From contig NZ_SJPY01000002.1 of NCBI RefSeq assembly GCF_007860185.1, forward strand, positions 775,775 to 839,774: 64,000 bases of DNA. Reading direction: 5' to 3'. Both the position numbers and the translations under genes were made by a program. Positions within the stretch are counted from its first letter, which is position 1. Each line of letters begins with the position of its first letter. The stretch comes from Novipirellula aureliae (GTDB lineage Bacteria; Planctomycetota; Planctomycetia; Pirellulales; Pirellulaceae). Shown piece after piece: positions 36,909-46,458 of this stretch. The notes below the pieces were generated by a model that was given only the letters and a program-made list of their open reading frames with translations, did no database searches and was not told the DNA's origin.

Positions 36909-39398
36909 ATGATGATTAGAAGATCGGCAGCCCTACTCGTGATCCTCATGGCGTTTGCAACGGTCACCGTTGCCGATGAACGTTATGTCCTGCAATACGA
37001 TGCACCAGCCAAAGACAATCTGCTGGGCGCGCGAACCGGAAAGCCCAAGGGGATTGGCTACATCCAAACCGCGCTGCCGCTGGGCAACGGGCGACTCGGA
37101 GCGATGTTTTCCGGTGGTATCGATATCGAGCATCTGCTGATCAATGACATCACGTTGTGGATGAATAGCAAACGAGGTTTGGACGCTGTGGCTCAGTCCG
37201 GAACGCGAATGGTTGCAAGTACTGATTTCGAGACCGTTCGAAAAGCGTACCGGGACGACAAATACGGCACCAAGGAGGGCAGCATGGAAAGCCTGTCCAC
37301 GAAATATTTGAGCAGTACCGAGCCGCTGGGGAACTACGCGCCGTTTACCGATCTGTTGATTTCCAGCGGACACGATCCGGCATCGGTTCGCGACTACCGT
37401 CGCTCACTCGATTCACGCAACGGCCTCGGAACCGTCAGCTATTCGATCGGCAATGGGAAATACAAACGAGAATTCTTCTGTAGTTATCCTCACGATGTGG
37501 TGGTGGCCCGTTATATTGCCGAAGATGCGACGCTGGACTTGACGATTCAAACCACCACTCAGCACACGGGGGCGAAAGTAAAGGCAGCGGGCAACCGGAT
37601 CGTCCTGAGCGGTAAAGCGAAGATGGTTCAGGACGATGTCGAGTTCATGCAGATCGTGCAGGTCGATGCTGGCGACGCAGACGTTGCGTCGCAGGCTGAT
37701 GGCTCGATCAAGATTTCAAACGCCAGAAAAGTGACAATCTTTTTGGCGGGCTATTGTGATTACCTGCCGGTCTACCCGACGTTCAAAGGTCGGGACTATC
37801 GAGGGGATTGCGAACATGCGATTGACGCCGCTGCCAAGCTTGGGTTTGAGAACCTCAAAAGATCGCATGTCGACGATGTTTCGGCCGTGATGAACCGTTG
37901 TCGGCTGGAACTCGATTTCCAGCCGTCTGGATTGACCACCGACAAGCTCGTGGCCGGCGATGGAAGTCTGGAACTGGAAAACCTGTACTTCCACTACAGT
38001 CGCTATCTGCAACTGAGCTGCTCGCGTGGGGCACCGGTTCCCTCCAACCTTCAAGGACTCTGGAACGCGGACCTGAAACCGGCGTGGAACTGCGATTATC
38101 ACACCGACATCAACGTCGAGATGAATTACTGGATGGTGGACCCGGCAAACCTGTCGGAATCATTCCGTCCCTTCACGGAGTGGACGAAAATCCTTGCTGA
38201 ATCAGGCGTCCATACGGCACGCGAAACCTTTGGTGTCCACAAGGGCTGGAGTATGGGGCTGAACGGCAATGTCTTCGGCTTCACCGCCCAGAATGTCCAT
38301 GGGCGTCGCAACCAGCAATCTGGGCATTGGCTTTGCCAGAACCTGTTCGATCACTATGCCTTCAATCAAGATCGGGCATATCTCGAAGAGATCTATCCGA
38401 TCCTAAAGGGTGCGGCGGAGTTCTTCGTCGAGTTTCTCGCTCCATGGAAGGACGGCACCCTCGTCGTCTATCCCACCTGGTCTCCGGAGAATAGTTACCT
38501 TGTCAAACCGCATGGCAAACTGAACAAGCAGGTCTACGGCGCTTCGTGGGATCAACAACTGGTGCTAAATCTATTCACAGATTGTATTGAAGCCTCCACG
38601 GTTCTCGGACGCGATGAGGACTTTCGAACAACCCTACAAAAGATGATCCCGAAACTCTGCCCCCAGAAGATCGGCCAGCATGGCCAGCTGCAGGAGTGGC
38701 CCGAGGACTGGGACAGCCCAACGGACACGCATCGCCATATCTCGCATTTGATTGCGTTACATCCAGGCCGTGACATCTCGCCTCTGACAACGAAAGAGTT
38801 GTACGAGGCTGCTCTGGTGACGATGAGGCACCGGGGCGACGAATCCACCGGCTGGAGTACCGGGTGGAAAACCTGTTTCTGGTCGCGTCTGCACAACGGC
38901 GACCGGGCGCACAAGATCTATGAATTCCTGACCTCCAAACGTGCGTACCCGAACCTGTTCGATTTTCATCCGCCGTTCCAGATCGACGGCAACTTTGGCG
39001 GGGCGGCGGGAGTGTGTGAAATGCTGCTACAGAGCCACCTCCGCAGCGTGAATTCCGATGCGAAAACGATCGAGGAAGCCGCGTTTGTGGCCTACCAAAT
39101 GGATCCAAAGCAATCGAGGCATTTTGTGCCAGTCGTTCCAGACGAATCGCTGGCCGACGCACCCTATATTCTGCACCTGCTTCCGGCGCTGCCGTCGGCT
39201 TGGCCCAACGGAAAAATCAACGGACTCAAGGCACGCGGCGGAATGGAAGTCGACATCGAATGGAAGAACGGACAGCTGGCTCAGGCAACGATTCACGCAG
39301 GCCGGGATGGGGCATTCCGCATTTACGCCCAAGACCAACTGAGCGAGCTGATTTCGCTAAAGAAGGGCCAATCGACGGTCTGGCCGCCGACGAAATAG
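36909..39398 (+). CDS. GH95 family glycoside hydrolase, putative alpha-L-fucosidase
   Basis: Secreted GH95 enzyme (829 aa from the ATG at 36909, which opens a clear signal peptide SAALLVILMAFATVTVA; an in-frame TTG at 36840 lies inside the GH29 gene). Motifs: LPLGNGRLGAMFSGG, DITLWMNS, NLQGLWNADL, TDINVEMNYW, YPTWSPEN (general acid) and FQIDGNFGGAAG. As in the gene at 4444, the first residue of the N-x-N catalytic motif is Asp. The two Asp-bearing genes are also alike in MNSxRG and WTKxLAESG segments, which suggests they form one subgroup and the gene at 17188 another. Confidence 0.92.
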   Translation: MMIRRSAALLVILMAFATVTVADERYVLQYDAPAKDNLLGARTGKPKGIGYIQTALPLGNGRLGAMFSGGIDIEHLLINDITLWMNSKRGLDAVAQSGTRMVASTDFETVRKAYRDDKYGTKEGSMESLSTKYLSSTEPLGNYAPFTDLLISSGHDPASVRDYRRSLDSRNGLGTVSYSIGNGKYKREFFCSYPHDVVVARYIAEDATLDLTIQTTTQHTGAKVKAAGNRIVLSGKAKMVQDDVEFMQIVQVDAGDADVASQADGSIKISNARKVTIFLAGYCDYLPVYPTFKGRDYRGDCEHAIDAAAKLGFENLKRSHVDDVSAVMNRCRLELDFQPSGLTTDKLVAGDGSLELENLYFHYSRYLQLSCSRGAPVPSNLQGLWNADLKPAWNCDYHTDINVEMNYWMVDPANLSESFRPFTEWTKILAESGVHTARETFGVHKGWSMGLNGNVFGFTAQNVHGRRNQQSGHWLCQNLFDHYAFNQDRAYLEEIYPILKGAAEFFVEFLAPWKDGTLVVYPTWSPENSYLVKPHGKLNKQVYGASWDQQLVLNLFTDCIEASTVLGRDEDFRTTLQKMIPKLCPQKIGQHGQLQEWPEDWDSPTDTHRHISHLIALHPGRDISPLTTKELYEAALVTMRHRGDESTGWSTGWKTCFWSRLHNGDRAHKIYEFLTSKRAYPNLFDFHPPFQIDGNFGGAAGVCEMLLQSHLRSVNSDAKTIEEAAFVAYQMDPKQSRHFVPVVPDESLADAPYILHLLPALPSAWPNGKINGLKARGGMEVDIEWKNGQLAQATIHAGRDGAFRIYAQDQLSELISLKKGQSTVWPPTK

Positions 39399-39459
39399 CC
39401 CATAAATGAAGTAGACAACGCGGTCATCGACTACGTACCGGCAGTCAGGAAACATCCCT

Positions 39460-40818
39460 ATGAAAAAGACACTCATCCTACTGGCGATGCTTGCTTGGCT
39501 ACCGGCTGCACGGGCCGAATACAGCGAAGTCATGAATCCGAAAGCTCCAACGAAAAACCTTGCAACGGACGGTGGGCTGATCGACGACAATGCCCAAAGC
39601 GACCAGAGCGAGAAATTTCAGAAAGCGATTGATGAGCTTTCCTCCGCGGGTGGTGGAAACCTCACCATCCCGAGAGGAACGTATCGGTTTAATGGAATCG
39701 AAATCAAGTCGAACGTGCATATTCTGATAGAGGCCGGAACGGTCATCAAGCCGATTGTGACTCCCGGTTCAAAATCGGGTGTGTTCAGTATCGATGATAA
39801 AGCAAAAGAGAAGTTTGTTGAAAATGTCAGCATTCGAGGTGTGGGCGGCAGATACACGATCGACTATTCCAATGCAGGACTGGTCGCCGGCCCGCGTTTC
39901 ATCCGTTTTGGAAAGGTTCGCAACTTCCTCGTCGCCGATGCGAATATTCTCGACAGCCGTACGCCTTATAGCGCGATGACCTTCACCGTTGCCAAAGAGG
40001 ATGGTGCGAATAAGTGGGAAGTCTTCCGTCCGACAAACGGAACCGTTCGCGATTGCAGCGCATTCGATTCAAGCCACGGTTATGGATTGGTCCAGGCTCA
40101 CGGCGGGGAAAACCTGCTGTTTGAAAACCTCTATTCTCGTGGCGGTGTGACTTTGCGTTTCGAAACCGGCGCTGGGGGCCAGTACGCTGGAGTGCATGAA
40201 ATCTACGGAAAGAACATTGTCAATGAGAATGGATCCGAGGCCGTCGTGCTGTTCCCTCATGCCGTGCAGAATGGAAATGTATACATTGATGGTGTGAAAT
40301 CGATCAGCAGTAAATGGGCGGTGGCAATTGGCGGTGGTGGCCCGCCAGCGAAGAAAGACATTGCAAATGACCCGAATGCGAAACCGGGCATCTTTGGCAG
40401 TGAAAGCTACGTGAAAAACGTCCACGCTGTCTTTGGGACGACAGCGCAGATTAGTAAGAAGTCGGCCCACGAAACGCCTGAGGAGTACATCAAAGAGCTG
40501 AAAGTGATGCCGGGGGCGGCCTACTTTGTCGGACCATCGGTTGGCGTCTTTCGTCTCGCGATACAAAACGATGCCTATAAAGTAACCATTGAGAACGTGA
40601 CGTCCGAAGGGTTTAAGTACAACGATGGAATCGTCACCTCCGACGGAACTGAATTGCAGGGATCCGCAAGATGGGAGTTTGCAAAGAAACTACCTGGCCA
40701 TGACGAGCTCGCAGACAAGAAAGCGATGAAGAACTATCAAAAAGGGGACAAGACCGAACAGGGCACTGAGCAAAGAGAAGAGAAGAAGAACGAGCGGGTC
40801 AAGAAGAAAGATCGTTAA
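39460..40818 (+). CDS. Secreted right-handed beta-helix protein
   Basis: 452-aa secreted protein of the pectate-lyase superfamily. The signal peptide ends at AARAEY. After a short N-terminal segment (LATDGGLIDDNAQSDQSEKF) come repeated helix coils: GGGNLTIPRGTYRF, SNVHILIEAGTVIKP, VENVSIRGVGGRYTID and GGENLLFENLYSRGG. The style recalls GH28/GH82-type beta-helix glycosidases, but no catalytic residues could be fixed. The last 25 or so residues are a Lys/Glu-rich tail. It is a paralogue of the N-terminal half of the next gene and is probably part of the same operon. Role in glycan cleavage or binding is inferred from context. Confidence 0.8.
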   Translation: MKKTLILLAMLAWLPAARAEYSEVMNPKAPTKNLATDGGLIDDNAQSDQSEKFQKAIDELSSAGGGNLTIPRGTYRFNGIEIKSNVHILIEAGTVIKPIVTPGSKSGVFSIDDKAKEKFVENVSIRGVGGRYTIDYSNAGLVAGPRFIRFGKVRNFLVADANILDSRTPYSAMTFTVAKEDGANKWEVFRPTNGTVRDCSAFDSSHGYGLVQAHGGENLLFENLYSRGGVTLRFETGAGGQYAGVHEIYGKNIVNENGSEAVVLFPHAVQNGNVYIDGVKSISSKWAVAIGGGGPPAKKDIANDPNAKPGIFGSESYVKNVHAVFGTTAQISKKSAHETPEEYIKELKVMPGAAYFVGPSVGVFRLAIQNDAYKVTIENVTSEGFKYNDGIVTSDGTELQGSARWEFAKKLPGHDELADKKAMKNYQKGDKTEQGTEQREEKKNERVKKKDR

Positions 40819-40825
40819 GGAGCGA

Positions 40826-40881
40826 ACCTAGGCCGGAGGCCGAAACATTCCCTGCCGGTGGCGTGAGCTACCGGAATGGAT
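40826..40881 (-). repeat. 56-bp dispersed repeat, copy 2 (inverted)
   Basis: Reverse-complement copy of 15248-15303 with only a few substitutions. It includes the CCGGTGGC/GCCACCGG type dyad. It lies just after the beta-helix stop. The rest of the gap to 41087 has more palindromic scraps (GGCCTCCGGCC) and no gene. Confidence 0.65.
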
Positions 40882-41086
40882 CGGATCGCCTTTGATCCGG
40901 TGGTTTATGCCAGCGGCAAGGCGATGTCGGCCTCCGGCCTGAAAGAAATGCTACGACTTCAGCAGTCTCCTTCGGGGTCGAAAAACACTTTAACATTCAT
41001 TGACTGTGGGAGCGCTACGCGACCCACGGCTAGTGGCTTGGAATCCCTATCGGGATAGAGAAATTCGTGAGTAAATGATTATCAAT

Positions 41087-44000
41087 ATGAAAAACCTTCT
41101 CCTCCTACTGGCCACGCTCGCCTGGATTCCCACGGCAAACGCTTCGTATACCGAAACCATGGATCCACACGGGTTGACTAAAAACCTCGTAACGGAACTT
41201 GGAATGGTGGATGACAATGGCCAAAGCAATCAGAGTGACAAACTGCAGAAGGCGATTGATACGGAATCGGCTGGCGGTGGCGGAATCTTGTTTTTGCCCA
41301 AGGGGACTTATTCCTTCGGAGGGATCACGATGAAGTCCAATGTGCATCTGCTGATTGAAAATGATACCGTGATCAAACCGTATTGGCCGACCGGTACAAA
41401 GACGGTCGTCTTTTCTCTTGATGGCGATGAAGGGCATATCGAAAACGTCAGCATCCGTGGAGTGGGCGGTAAATTCATCGTCGACTATTCGGATCGCGGC
41501 AGTCATCCAGGAGAAGGAATACGAACAATCAATTGCAGGGGCGTCCGAAATTTCTTAATTTCCGACCTGCTCGTGAAAGACAGCTTCACGACCTACTGCG
41601 CAGTCATCTTTACTCCTGTGAAAACGAGCGGGACGGACAAACCAGAGGTGTCGGGACCAACCGACGGCTTGGTGATGGACCTAATCAGTACCGACTCCAG
41701 TCCTGGTTACGGTTTGGTTCAAATGCATGGTGGAGAAAGAATTCACTTTATGAACCTCGCTGCCTACGGTGGTGGTGTTACTTTCCGATTAGAGACGGGT
41801 GCCGGAGGAGAATACGCAGGTATCCGGGACATTACCGCCAAGAACATTTACTGCGAAAACGGCTTGACCGCTGTCATGCTCGGCCCACATACGGCTCAAA
41901 ATGGCATGGTAAAGATTGACGGTGTTAAAGCAAAAAGTTGTGCTTGGGCTGTCAAGATGGGTAGTGGTTTTGTGGAAAAGAAACATGAGGGTGATCCCAA
42001 GTTCCGTCCAGGGCGGTTTGCAGATGGAACGACGGTGAAAAACATCCACGCCATTTTTGGAACCAACGCAGCGATATCGACGAAGGGGTTGGGCAGCGTT
42101 CCTAAACCCTACCTGAAAAATCTCAGGTTTGATGAAAACGATCGGAAACAAAAACGGGTCAGAGGTCCATCGATCGGCGTTGTCAGGGACGGTACCGAGG
42201 GCAGCTGGGTTCCAGTCATCGAGAACGTTTCTTGCGAAGGATTTGAATACAACCAAGGCGTTGTGAAAGGAGGCAAGGAGGGCCGTGTCAACTGGAAAGA
42301 ATGGATGGCCGGAACACCACTGCTCAAGCAGATGGAAGCGTTCCTGGCAAAACAAGCCGAGACGAGTGACAGCAACGCAAAGGAGAGAAAGGGGAAGAAC
42401 CGCACGAGGGACAAGGCAAACACCGCACCCGCTTCGACCGTGGAGGAGGCCCCCCCCGTCAGCCCGTCGGTTTCGGTTGCCGAGAGCGGACGGGAAACGA
42501 TCGTCTTCAACGAAGGTTGGCGATTCGAACGCTTTGGTTGGATGCCAGACGGTTCCCTACGAGCGGAACCACAGGATCTGCAAGTGCCCTCGTTTGATGA
42601 TTCCTCATGGCGAGTTTTGAACCTCCCTCACGATTGGGGAATCGAAGGTCCGTTCCGGGATGACCTCCCTAACCGAACCGGAAAACTGCCATGGGCTGGC
42701 ATCGGTTGGTATCGAAAGAGCTTTCCGTCTCATGAATCGGACGCAAGCAAACGCATCTTTATTGAGTTCGATGGAGCCATGTCTGGCACTTCCGTTTGGC
42801 TAAACGGCGAGTTTATTGGTGAGTGGCCGTACGGATATTCTTCTTTTCGTTTTGAGTTAACCGATCACCTCCATCCCGGCGAACGGAACACAATCGCCGT
42901 ACGATTGGACAATAAACCCGAATCATCGCGATGGTATCCAGGCGGCGGAATTTACCGAAACGTTCGAATCGTCAAGTGTCACCCGGTACACATTGGCCAA
43001 TGGGGTGTCGCAGTCACGACGCCAACCGTCACTCATCAAGTCGCAACGGTTCAGATCAGTACCGAAGTGGAAGGTGCTGATGAATCCACCAAAGTACAGC
43101 ATGAAGTTCGTTTGATGGCCACGTCCGAGGTTGTGGCGAACCAACCCGGTGCCAATTGCACCATCCAGATCGACGCGCCGAAGCTTTGGGACTTGGCAAC
43201 ACCCAACCTTTATGTTCTCAAGACCACGATCAACCAGGATGACATGGTCGTTGATGTGGTCGAGACGACGTTTGGCATCCGCAGCATCGAATTTGATGCC
43301 GACCGAGGGTTCCTGCTAAACGGAAAGGTTGTGCGAATGAACGGAGTCTGCCAGCACCACGATCTCGGGCCATTGGGATCGGCGGTTAACACGCGGGCAA
43401 TGGAGCGGCAGATCGAAATCTTGCAATCGATGGGCTGCAATGCCATTCGGACTTCCCATAATCCGCCAGCGCCTGAATTATTGGATCTTTGTGACCGTAT
43501 GGGAATGTTGGTGCAGGTCGAGGCGTTTGACTGTTGGAAAACGGGCAAGATTCCGAATGACTACAGCCTTCATTTCCCGCAGTGGCACGAAAAGGACTTG
43601 CGCGCCATGGTGCGTCGAGACCGCAATCATCCCTGCGTCGTGATGTGGAGCACCGGGAACGAGATTCGCGAACAAAACCACGAAGCCGGTCACGCGATTT
43701 CGCAACGTCTGACTGACATTGTCCGCACCGAGGACCCAACCCGTCCCGTAACCGCCGGTTGCAATATGCCTGCAGCCGGCTTCAACGGTTTTGAGAAAAC
43801 CATCGATCTGTTCGGCTACAACTACAAGCCTCAGCTTTACGGAAAGTTCCGCCAGACGCATCCAGACCAGCCGCTCTACGGCAGCGAAACGGCGTCGACG
43901 GTCAGTTCTCGTGGCGAATACTTCTTCCCGGTCTCAAACAACAAGAGCAAAGGATCAGGCGGCTGGTTCCAAGTCAGCAGCTACGACCTTTCTGCGCCGC

Positions 44001-44911
44001 CATGGGCCAACAATCCGGACATTGAATTCACTGCACAAGATAGATTCCCGGGTGTGTTCGGTGAGTTTGTCTGGACCGGGTTTGACTACTTGGGTGAGCC
44101 GACCCCCTACAACAACGATGCCACCAACCTACTGAATTTCTCGGATCCTGAAGCGCGCCAGCGGATGGAGACAGAGCTCAAGCGACTCGGTGACCATATT
44201 CCCCCACGCAGTTCCTATTTTGGAATGATCGACCTTTGCGGATTTCCCAAAGACCGATTCTATCTCTACCAGGCGCGCTGGCGACCGGAGCTACCGATGG
44301 CTCACATCTTGCCTCACTGGAATTGGCCAAACCGTATAGGCAAGGTAACGCCAGTGCATGTCTACACCTCCGGCGACGAAGCAGAACTGTTCCTCAATGG
44401 AAAATCGCTAGGCCGAAGGAAGAAGGGCGAGTACGAATACCGTTTGCGTTGGGACGAGATCGTCTACGAGCCTGGTGAGTTGAAAGTGGTCACGTACAAT
44501 CAGGGGAAACCATGGGCGGAATCGAGTGTAAAAACGACAGACGACGCGGCCAAGATCGAACTCGTGGCCGATCGTACGGTGATCACTGCTGACGGAAGGG
44601 ACCTGTCGTTTGTCCGCGTTCAAGTTTCGGATATTGAGGGACTGCTCGTGCCACGATCCGACAACCGAGTTCGGTTCACCCTTGAAGGCCCCGGAGAAAT
44701 CATTGCGGTGGGCAACGGCGATCCCACCAGTCATGAATCCTTTCAAGCCGTGAACCATAAGGTCTTCAATGGTCTTTGTCTTGTGGTTGTTCGTTCGAAA
44801 AAAAACAAACCGGGTGACATCAGTCTGACCGCCGAATCAGACGGCCTGCGAGGCCATCAAATCAAACTGAAATCGACAAAGAAGCGGAAAGGATTAAACC
44901 GAGCACTCTAA
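41087..44911 (+). CDS. Fusion: beta-helix protein and GH2 glycoside hydrolase
   Basis: Secreted 1274-aa fusion. Residues 20-410 repeat the beta-helix of the preceding gene (SNVHLLIENDTVIKP, VSIRGVGGKFIVDYS). A charged and Pro-rich linker (about 420-470) leads to a GH2 enzyme: sugar-binding domain (LPHDWGIEGPF, WYRKSF, SVWLNGEFIGEW), Ig-like domain, and TIM barrel with MNGVCQHHDLG, IRTSHNPP, acid/base Glu in STGNEI (Glu859) and nucleophile Glu in LYGSE (Glu934), plus a C-terminal beta domain. Activity could be beta-galactosidase, beta-glucuronidase or similar. The ATG at 41087 is favoured over 41075 because it aligns with the paralogue's signal peptide. The linker resembles the tail of the upstream gene, suggesting duplication followed by fusion. 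Confidence 0.88.
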   Translation: MKNLLLLLATLAWIPTANASYTETMDPHGLTKNLVTELGMVDDNGQSNQSDKLQKAIDTESAGGGGILFLPKGTYSFGGITMKSNVHLLIENDTVIKPYWPTGTKTVVFSLDGDEGHIENVSIRGVGGKFIVDYSDRGSHPGEGIRTINCRGVRNFLISDLLVKDSFTTYCAVIFTPVKTSGTDKPEVSGPTDGLVMDLISTDSSPGYGLVQMHGGERIHFMNLAAYGGGVTFRLETGAGGEYAGIRDITAKNIYCENGLTAVMLGPHTAQNGMVKIDGVKAKSCAWAVKMGSGFVEKKHEGDPKFRPGRFADGTTVKNIHAIFGTNAAISTKGLGSVPKPYLKNLRFDENDRKQKRVRGPSIGVVRDGTEGSWVPVIENVSCEGFEYNQGVVKGGKEGRVNWKEWMAGTPLLKQMEAFLAKQAETSDSNAKERKGKNRTRDKANTAPASTVEEAPPVSPSVSVAESGRETIVFNEGWRFERFGWMPDGSLRAEPQDLQVPSFDDSSWRVLNLPHDWGIEGPFRDDLPNRTGKLPWAGIGWYRKSFPSHESDASKRIFIEFDGAMSGTSVWLNGEFIGEWPYGYSSFRFELTDHLHPGERNTIAVRLDNKPESSRWYPGGGIYRNVRIVKCHPVHIGQWGVAVTTPTVTHQVATVQISTEVEGADESTKVQHEVRLMATSEVVANQPGANCTIQIDAPKLWDLATPNLYVLKTTINQDDMVVDVVETTFGIRSIEFDADRGFLLNGKVVRMNGVCQHHDLGPLGSAVNTRAMERQIEILQSMGCNAIRTSHNPPAPELLDLCDRMGMLVQVEAFDCWKTGKIPNDYSLHFPQWHEKDLRAMVRRDRNHPCVVMWSTGNEIREQNHEAGHAISQRLTDIVRTEDPTRPVTAGCNMPAAGFNGFEKTIDLFGYNYKPQLYGKFRQTHPDQPLYGSETASTVSSRGEYFFPVSNNKSKGSGGWFQVSSYDLSAPPWANNPDIEFTAQDRFPGVFGEFVWTGFDYLGEPTPYNNDATNLLNFSDPEARQRMETELKRLGDHIPPRSSYFGMIDLCGFPKDRFYLYQARWRPELPMAHILPHWNWPNRIGKVTPVHVYTSGDEAELFLNGKSLGRRKKGEYEYRLRWDEIVYEPGELKVVTYNQGKPWAESSVKTTDDAAKIELVADRTVITADGRDLSFVRVQVSDIEGLLVPRSDNRVRFTLEGPGEIIAVGNGDPTSHESFQAVNHKVFNGLCLVVVRSKKNKPGDISLTAESDGLRGHQIKLKSTKKRKGLNRAL

Positions 44912-44937
44912 TGTGGGCGGTTCATGATGACGTTATT

Positions 44938-46458
44938 TTATTGTTTGCCATCTTCAACATCATAGAGTTGTCTCAGTTGGCTCAGCTCGTTCTTCAATTT
45001 CTCAACGGTGGCTGAATATTCTGGATTGCCGTAGACATTATTCATCTCGGACGGATCGTATTTTAGGTCGTACAATTCCCACTCTTCACCTTCAGGCACA
45101 TCCCTGCCGTAAAAGCGGATTAGCTTGTAACGTTTATCGAAGACCCCTTCATGGCGGCGGACACTGTGTGTTGCTGGATATTCGTAGTAGTGGTAGTAGA
45201 GCGAGTCTCGCCAGTCATTCGGCGTTTCTCCTTTCAGCAGCGGAACGAGCGATTCTCCCTGCATATCATCAGGAATCGAAGCACCGGCTAGATCGAGAAA
45301 GGTCTCCGCGAAGTCAATGTTCTGTACCAAATCGGTATTGACCGATCCTGGCTTGATCTTACCAGGCCAGCGTGCCAACAGGGGAGTACGAAACGATTCC
45401 TCATACATGAAGCGTTTGTCGAACCAGCCGTGCTCACCCATATAGAAACCCTGGTCGGACGAATACATCACAATGGTGTTTTCAAGCAGCCCCTGATCTT
45501 CCAATGCCTGAAGAACTTTTCCGACGCTTTCATCGACCGCCCAGGTGCAGCGAAGGTAATCCTTCATGTAGGTTTGGTATTTCCATTGAACCAGTTCTCG
45601 GCCTTCCGGCTTGTTTTCCGCAAACCAATCATTCCGTTTCTTGTAGCGTGGGGTTTTGTTTCCGATCTTCAAGTCCCCCTTCATGCTCATGGTTTTCTCG
45701 ATCGTCATATCCTGCTTGTGGGCGGCCGTTCCACGGGTGGCATAATCATCGAAGAGATTGGCCGGTTCCGGAATCGTGATGTCTTCATAGAGGTCCATGT
45801 GGCGGTCGGCGGGATGCCAGTTTCGATGTGGCGCCTTGTGGTGCACCATCAACATGAACGGTTTGTCTTTCTCACGCTCGTTTTCTAACCAGTTCAACGT
45901 GCGTTCGGTGATGACGTCGGTCACATAACGCCCCGGGTACGTCGTTTTTCCGTTTTCGGTGACAAAATCGGGGCTGTAATATTTCCCCTGACCCGGGAGC
46001 ACTTCCCAGTAGTCGAAACCCTGCATCTTTCCGCTCAGGTGAATTTTGCCAACCATCGCGGTCTGATAGCCGTTCTTCTGTAGGATTTTCTGGAACTGCT
46101 GCTGGTCATGGTCAAACGAGCCTTGGTTACCGTATTTCCCATTCCTATGGCTGTGCTTACCGGTCAGCAGCGTGGCGCGACTCGGTGCACAGATTGAATT
46201 GCCCACGTAAGCGTGATCAAAACGCATGCCCTCACGTGCAAGCCGGTCAATGTTCGGCGATGGATCCAAAGATGCAAGAGGGCCGTCATAGGCTCCAATC
46301 GTTTGGTAGGAATGGTCGTCCGAAAAGATCCAGACAATATTGGGGGGGGTCTGGGCTGCAGCTTGAATCGCTGCCATGCCCAATACGAAGGCCATCGCAA
46401 ACCCTATTGAAAATCGACGCTGGTACGAGCTCATCCACGTGCTTCCAAAATATTTCAT
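44938..46458 (-). CDS. Secreted S1 family sulfatase
   Basis: Formylglycine-dependent sulfatase convergent to the GH2 fusion (27 bp between stops). Signal peptide within FSIGFAMAFVLGMAAIQAAAQ. Metal-binding PNIVWIFSDDH, formylglycine site CAPSR followed by ATLLTGKH, then GKIHLSG and SSDQGFYMGEHG. The overall form (KAPHRNWHPADRH, FDKRFMYEESFRTPL) is the iduronate-2-sulfatase-like or choline-sulfatase-like branch seen in many algal-polysaccharide loci. Several ATGs (46491, 46473, 46458) are possible; 46458 has AAGGA close upstream. The substrate position is not predictable from what is visible. Confidence 0.92.
   Translation of the reverse strand: MKYFGSTWMSSYQRRFSIGFAMAFVLGMAAIQAAAQTPPNIVWIFSDDHSYQTIGAYDGPLASLDPSPNIDRLAREGMRFDHAYVGNSICAPSRATLLTGKHSHRNGKYGNQGSFDHDQQQFQKILQKNGYQTAMVGKIHLSGKMQGFDYWEVLPGQGKYYSPDFVTENGKTTYPGRYVTDVITERTLNWLENEREKDKPFMLMVHHKAPHRNWHPADRHMDLYEDITIPEPANLFDDYATRGTAAHKQDMTIEKTMSMKGDLKIGNKTPRYKKRNDWFAENKPEGRELVQWKYQTYMKDYLRCTWAVDESVGKVLQALEDQGLLENTIVMYSSDQGFYMGEHGWFDKRFMYEESFRTPLLARWPGKIKPGSVNTDLVQNIDFAETFLDLAGASIPDDMQGESLVPLLKGETPNDWRDSLYYHYYEYPATHSVRRHEGVFDKRYKLIRFYGRDVPEGEEWELYDLKYDPSEMNNVYGNPEYSATVEKLKNELSQLRQLYDVEDGKQ

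Noticed and set aside
41075-41086. ATG at 41075 as start of the beta-helix-GH2 fusion
   Set aside because: The ATG at 41087 aligns with the signal peptide of the neighbouring paralogue. Neither has a strong ribosome site, so this remains only a preference.
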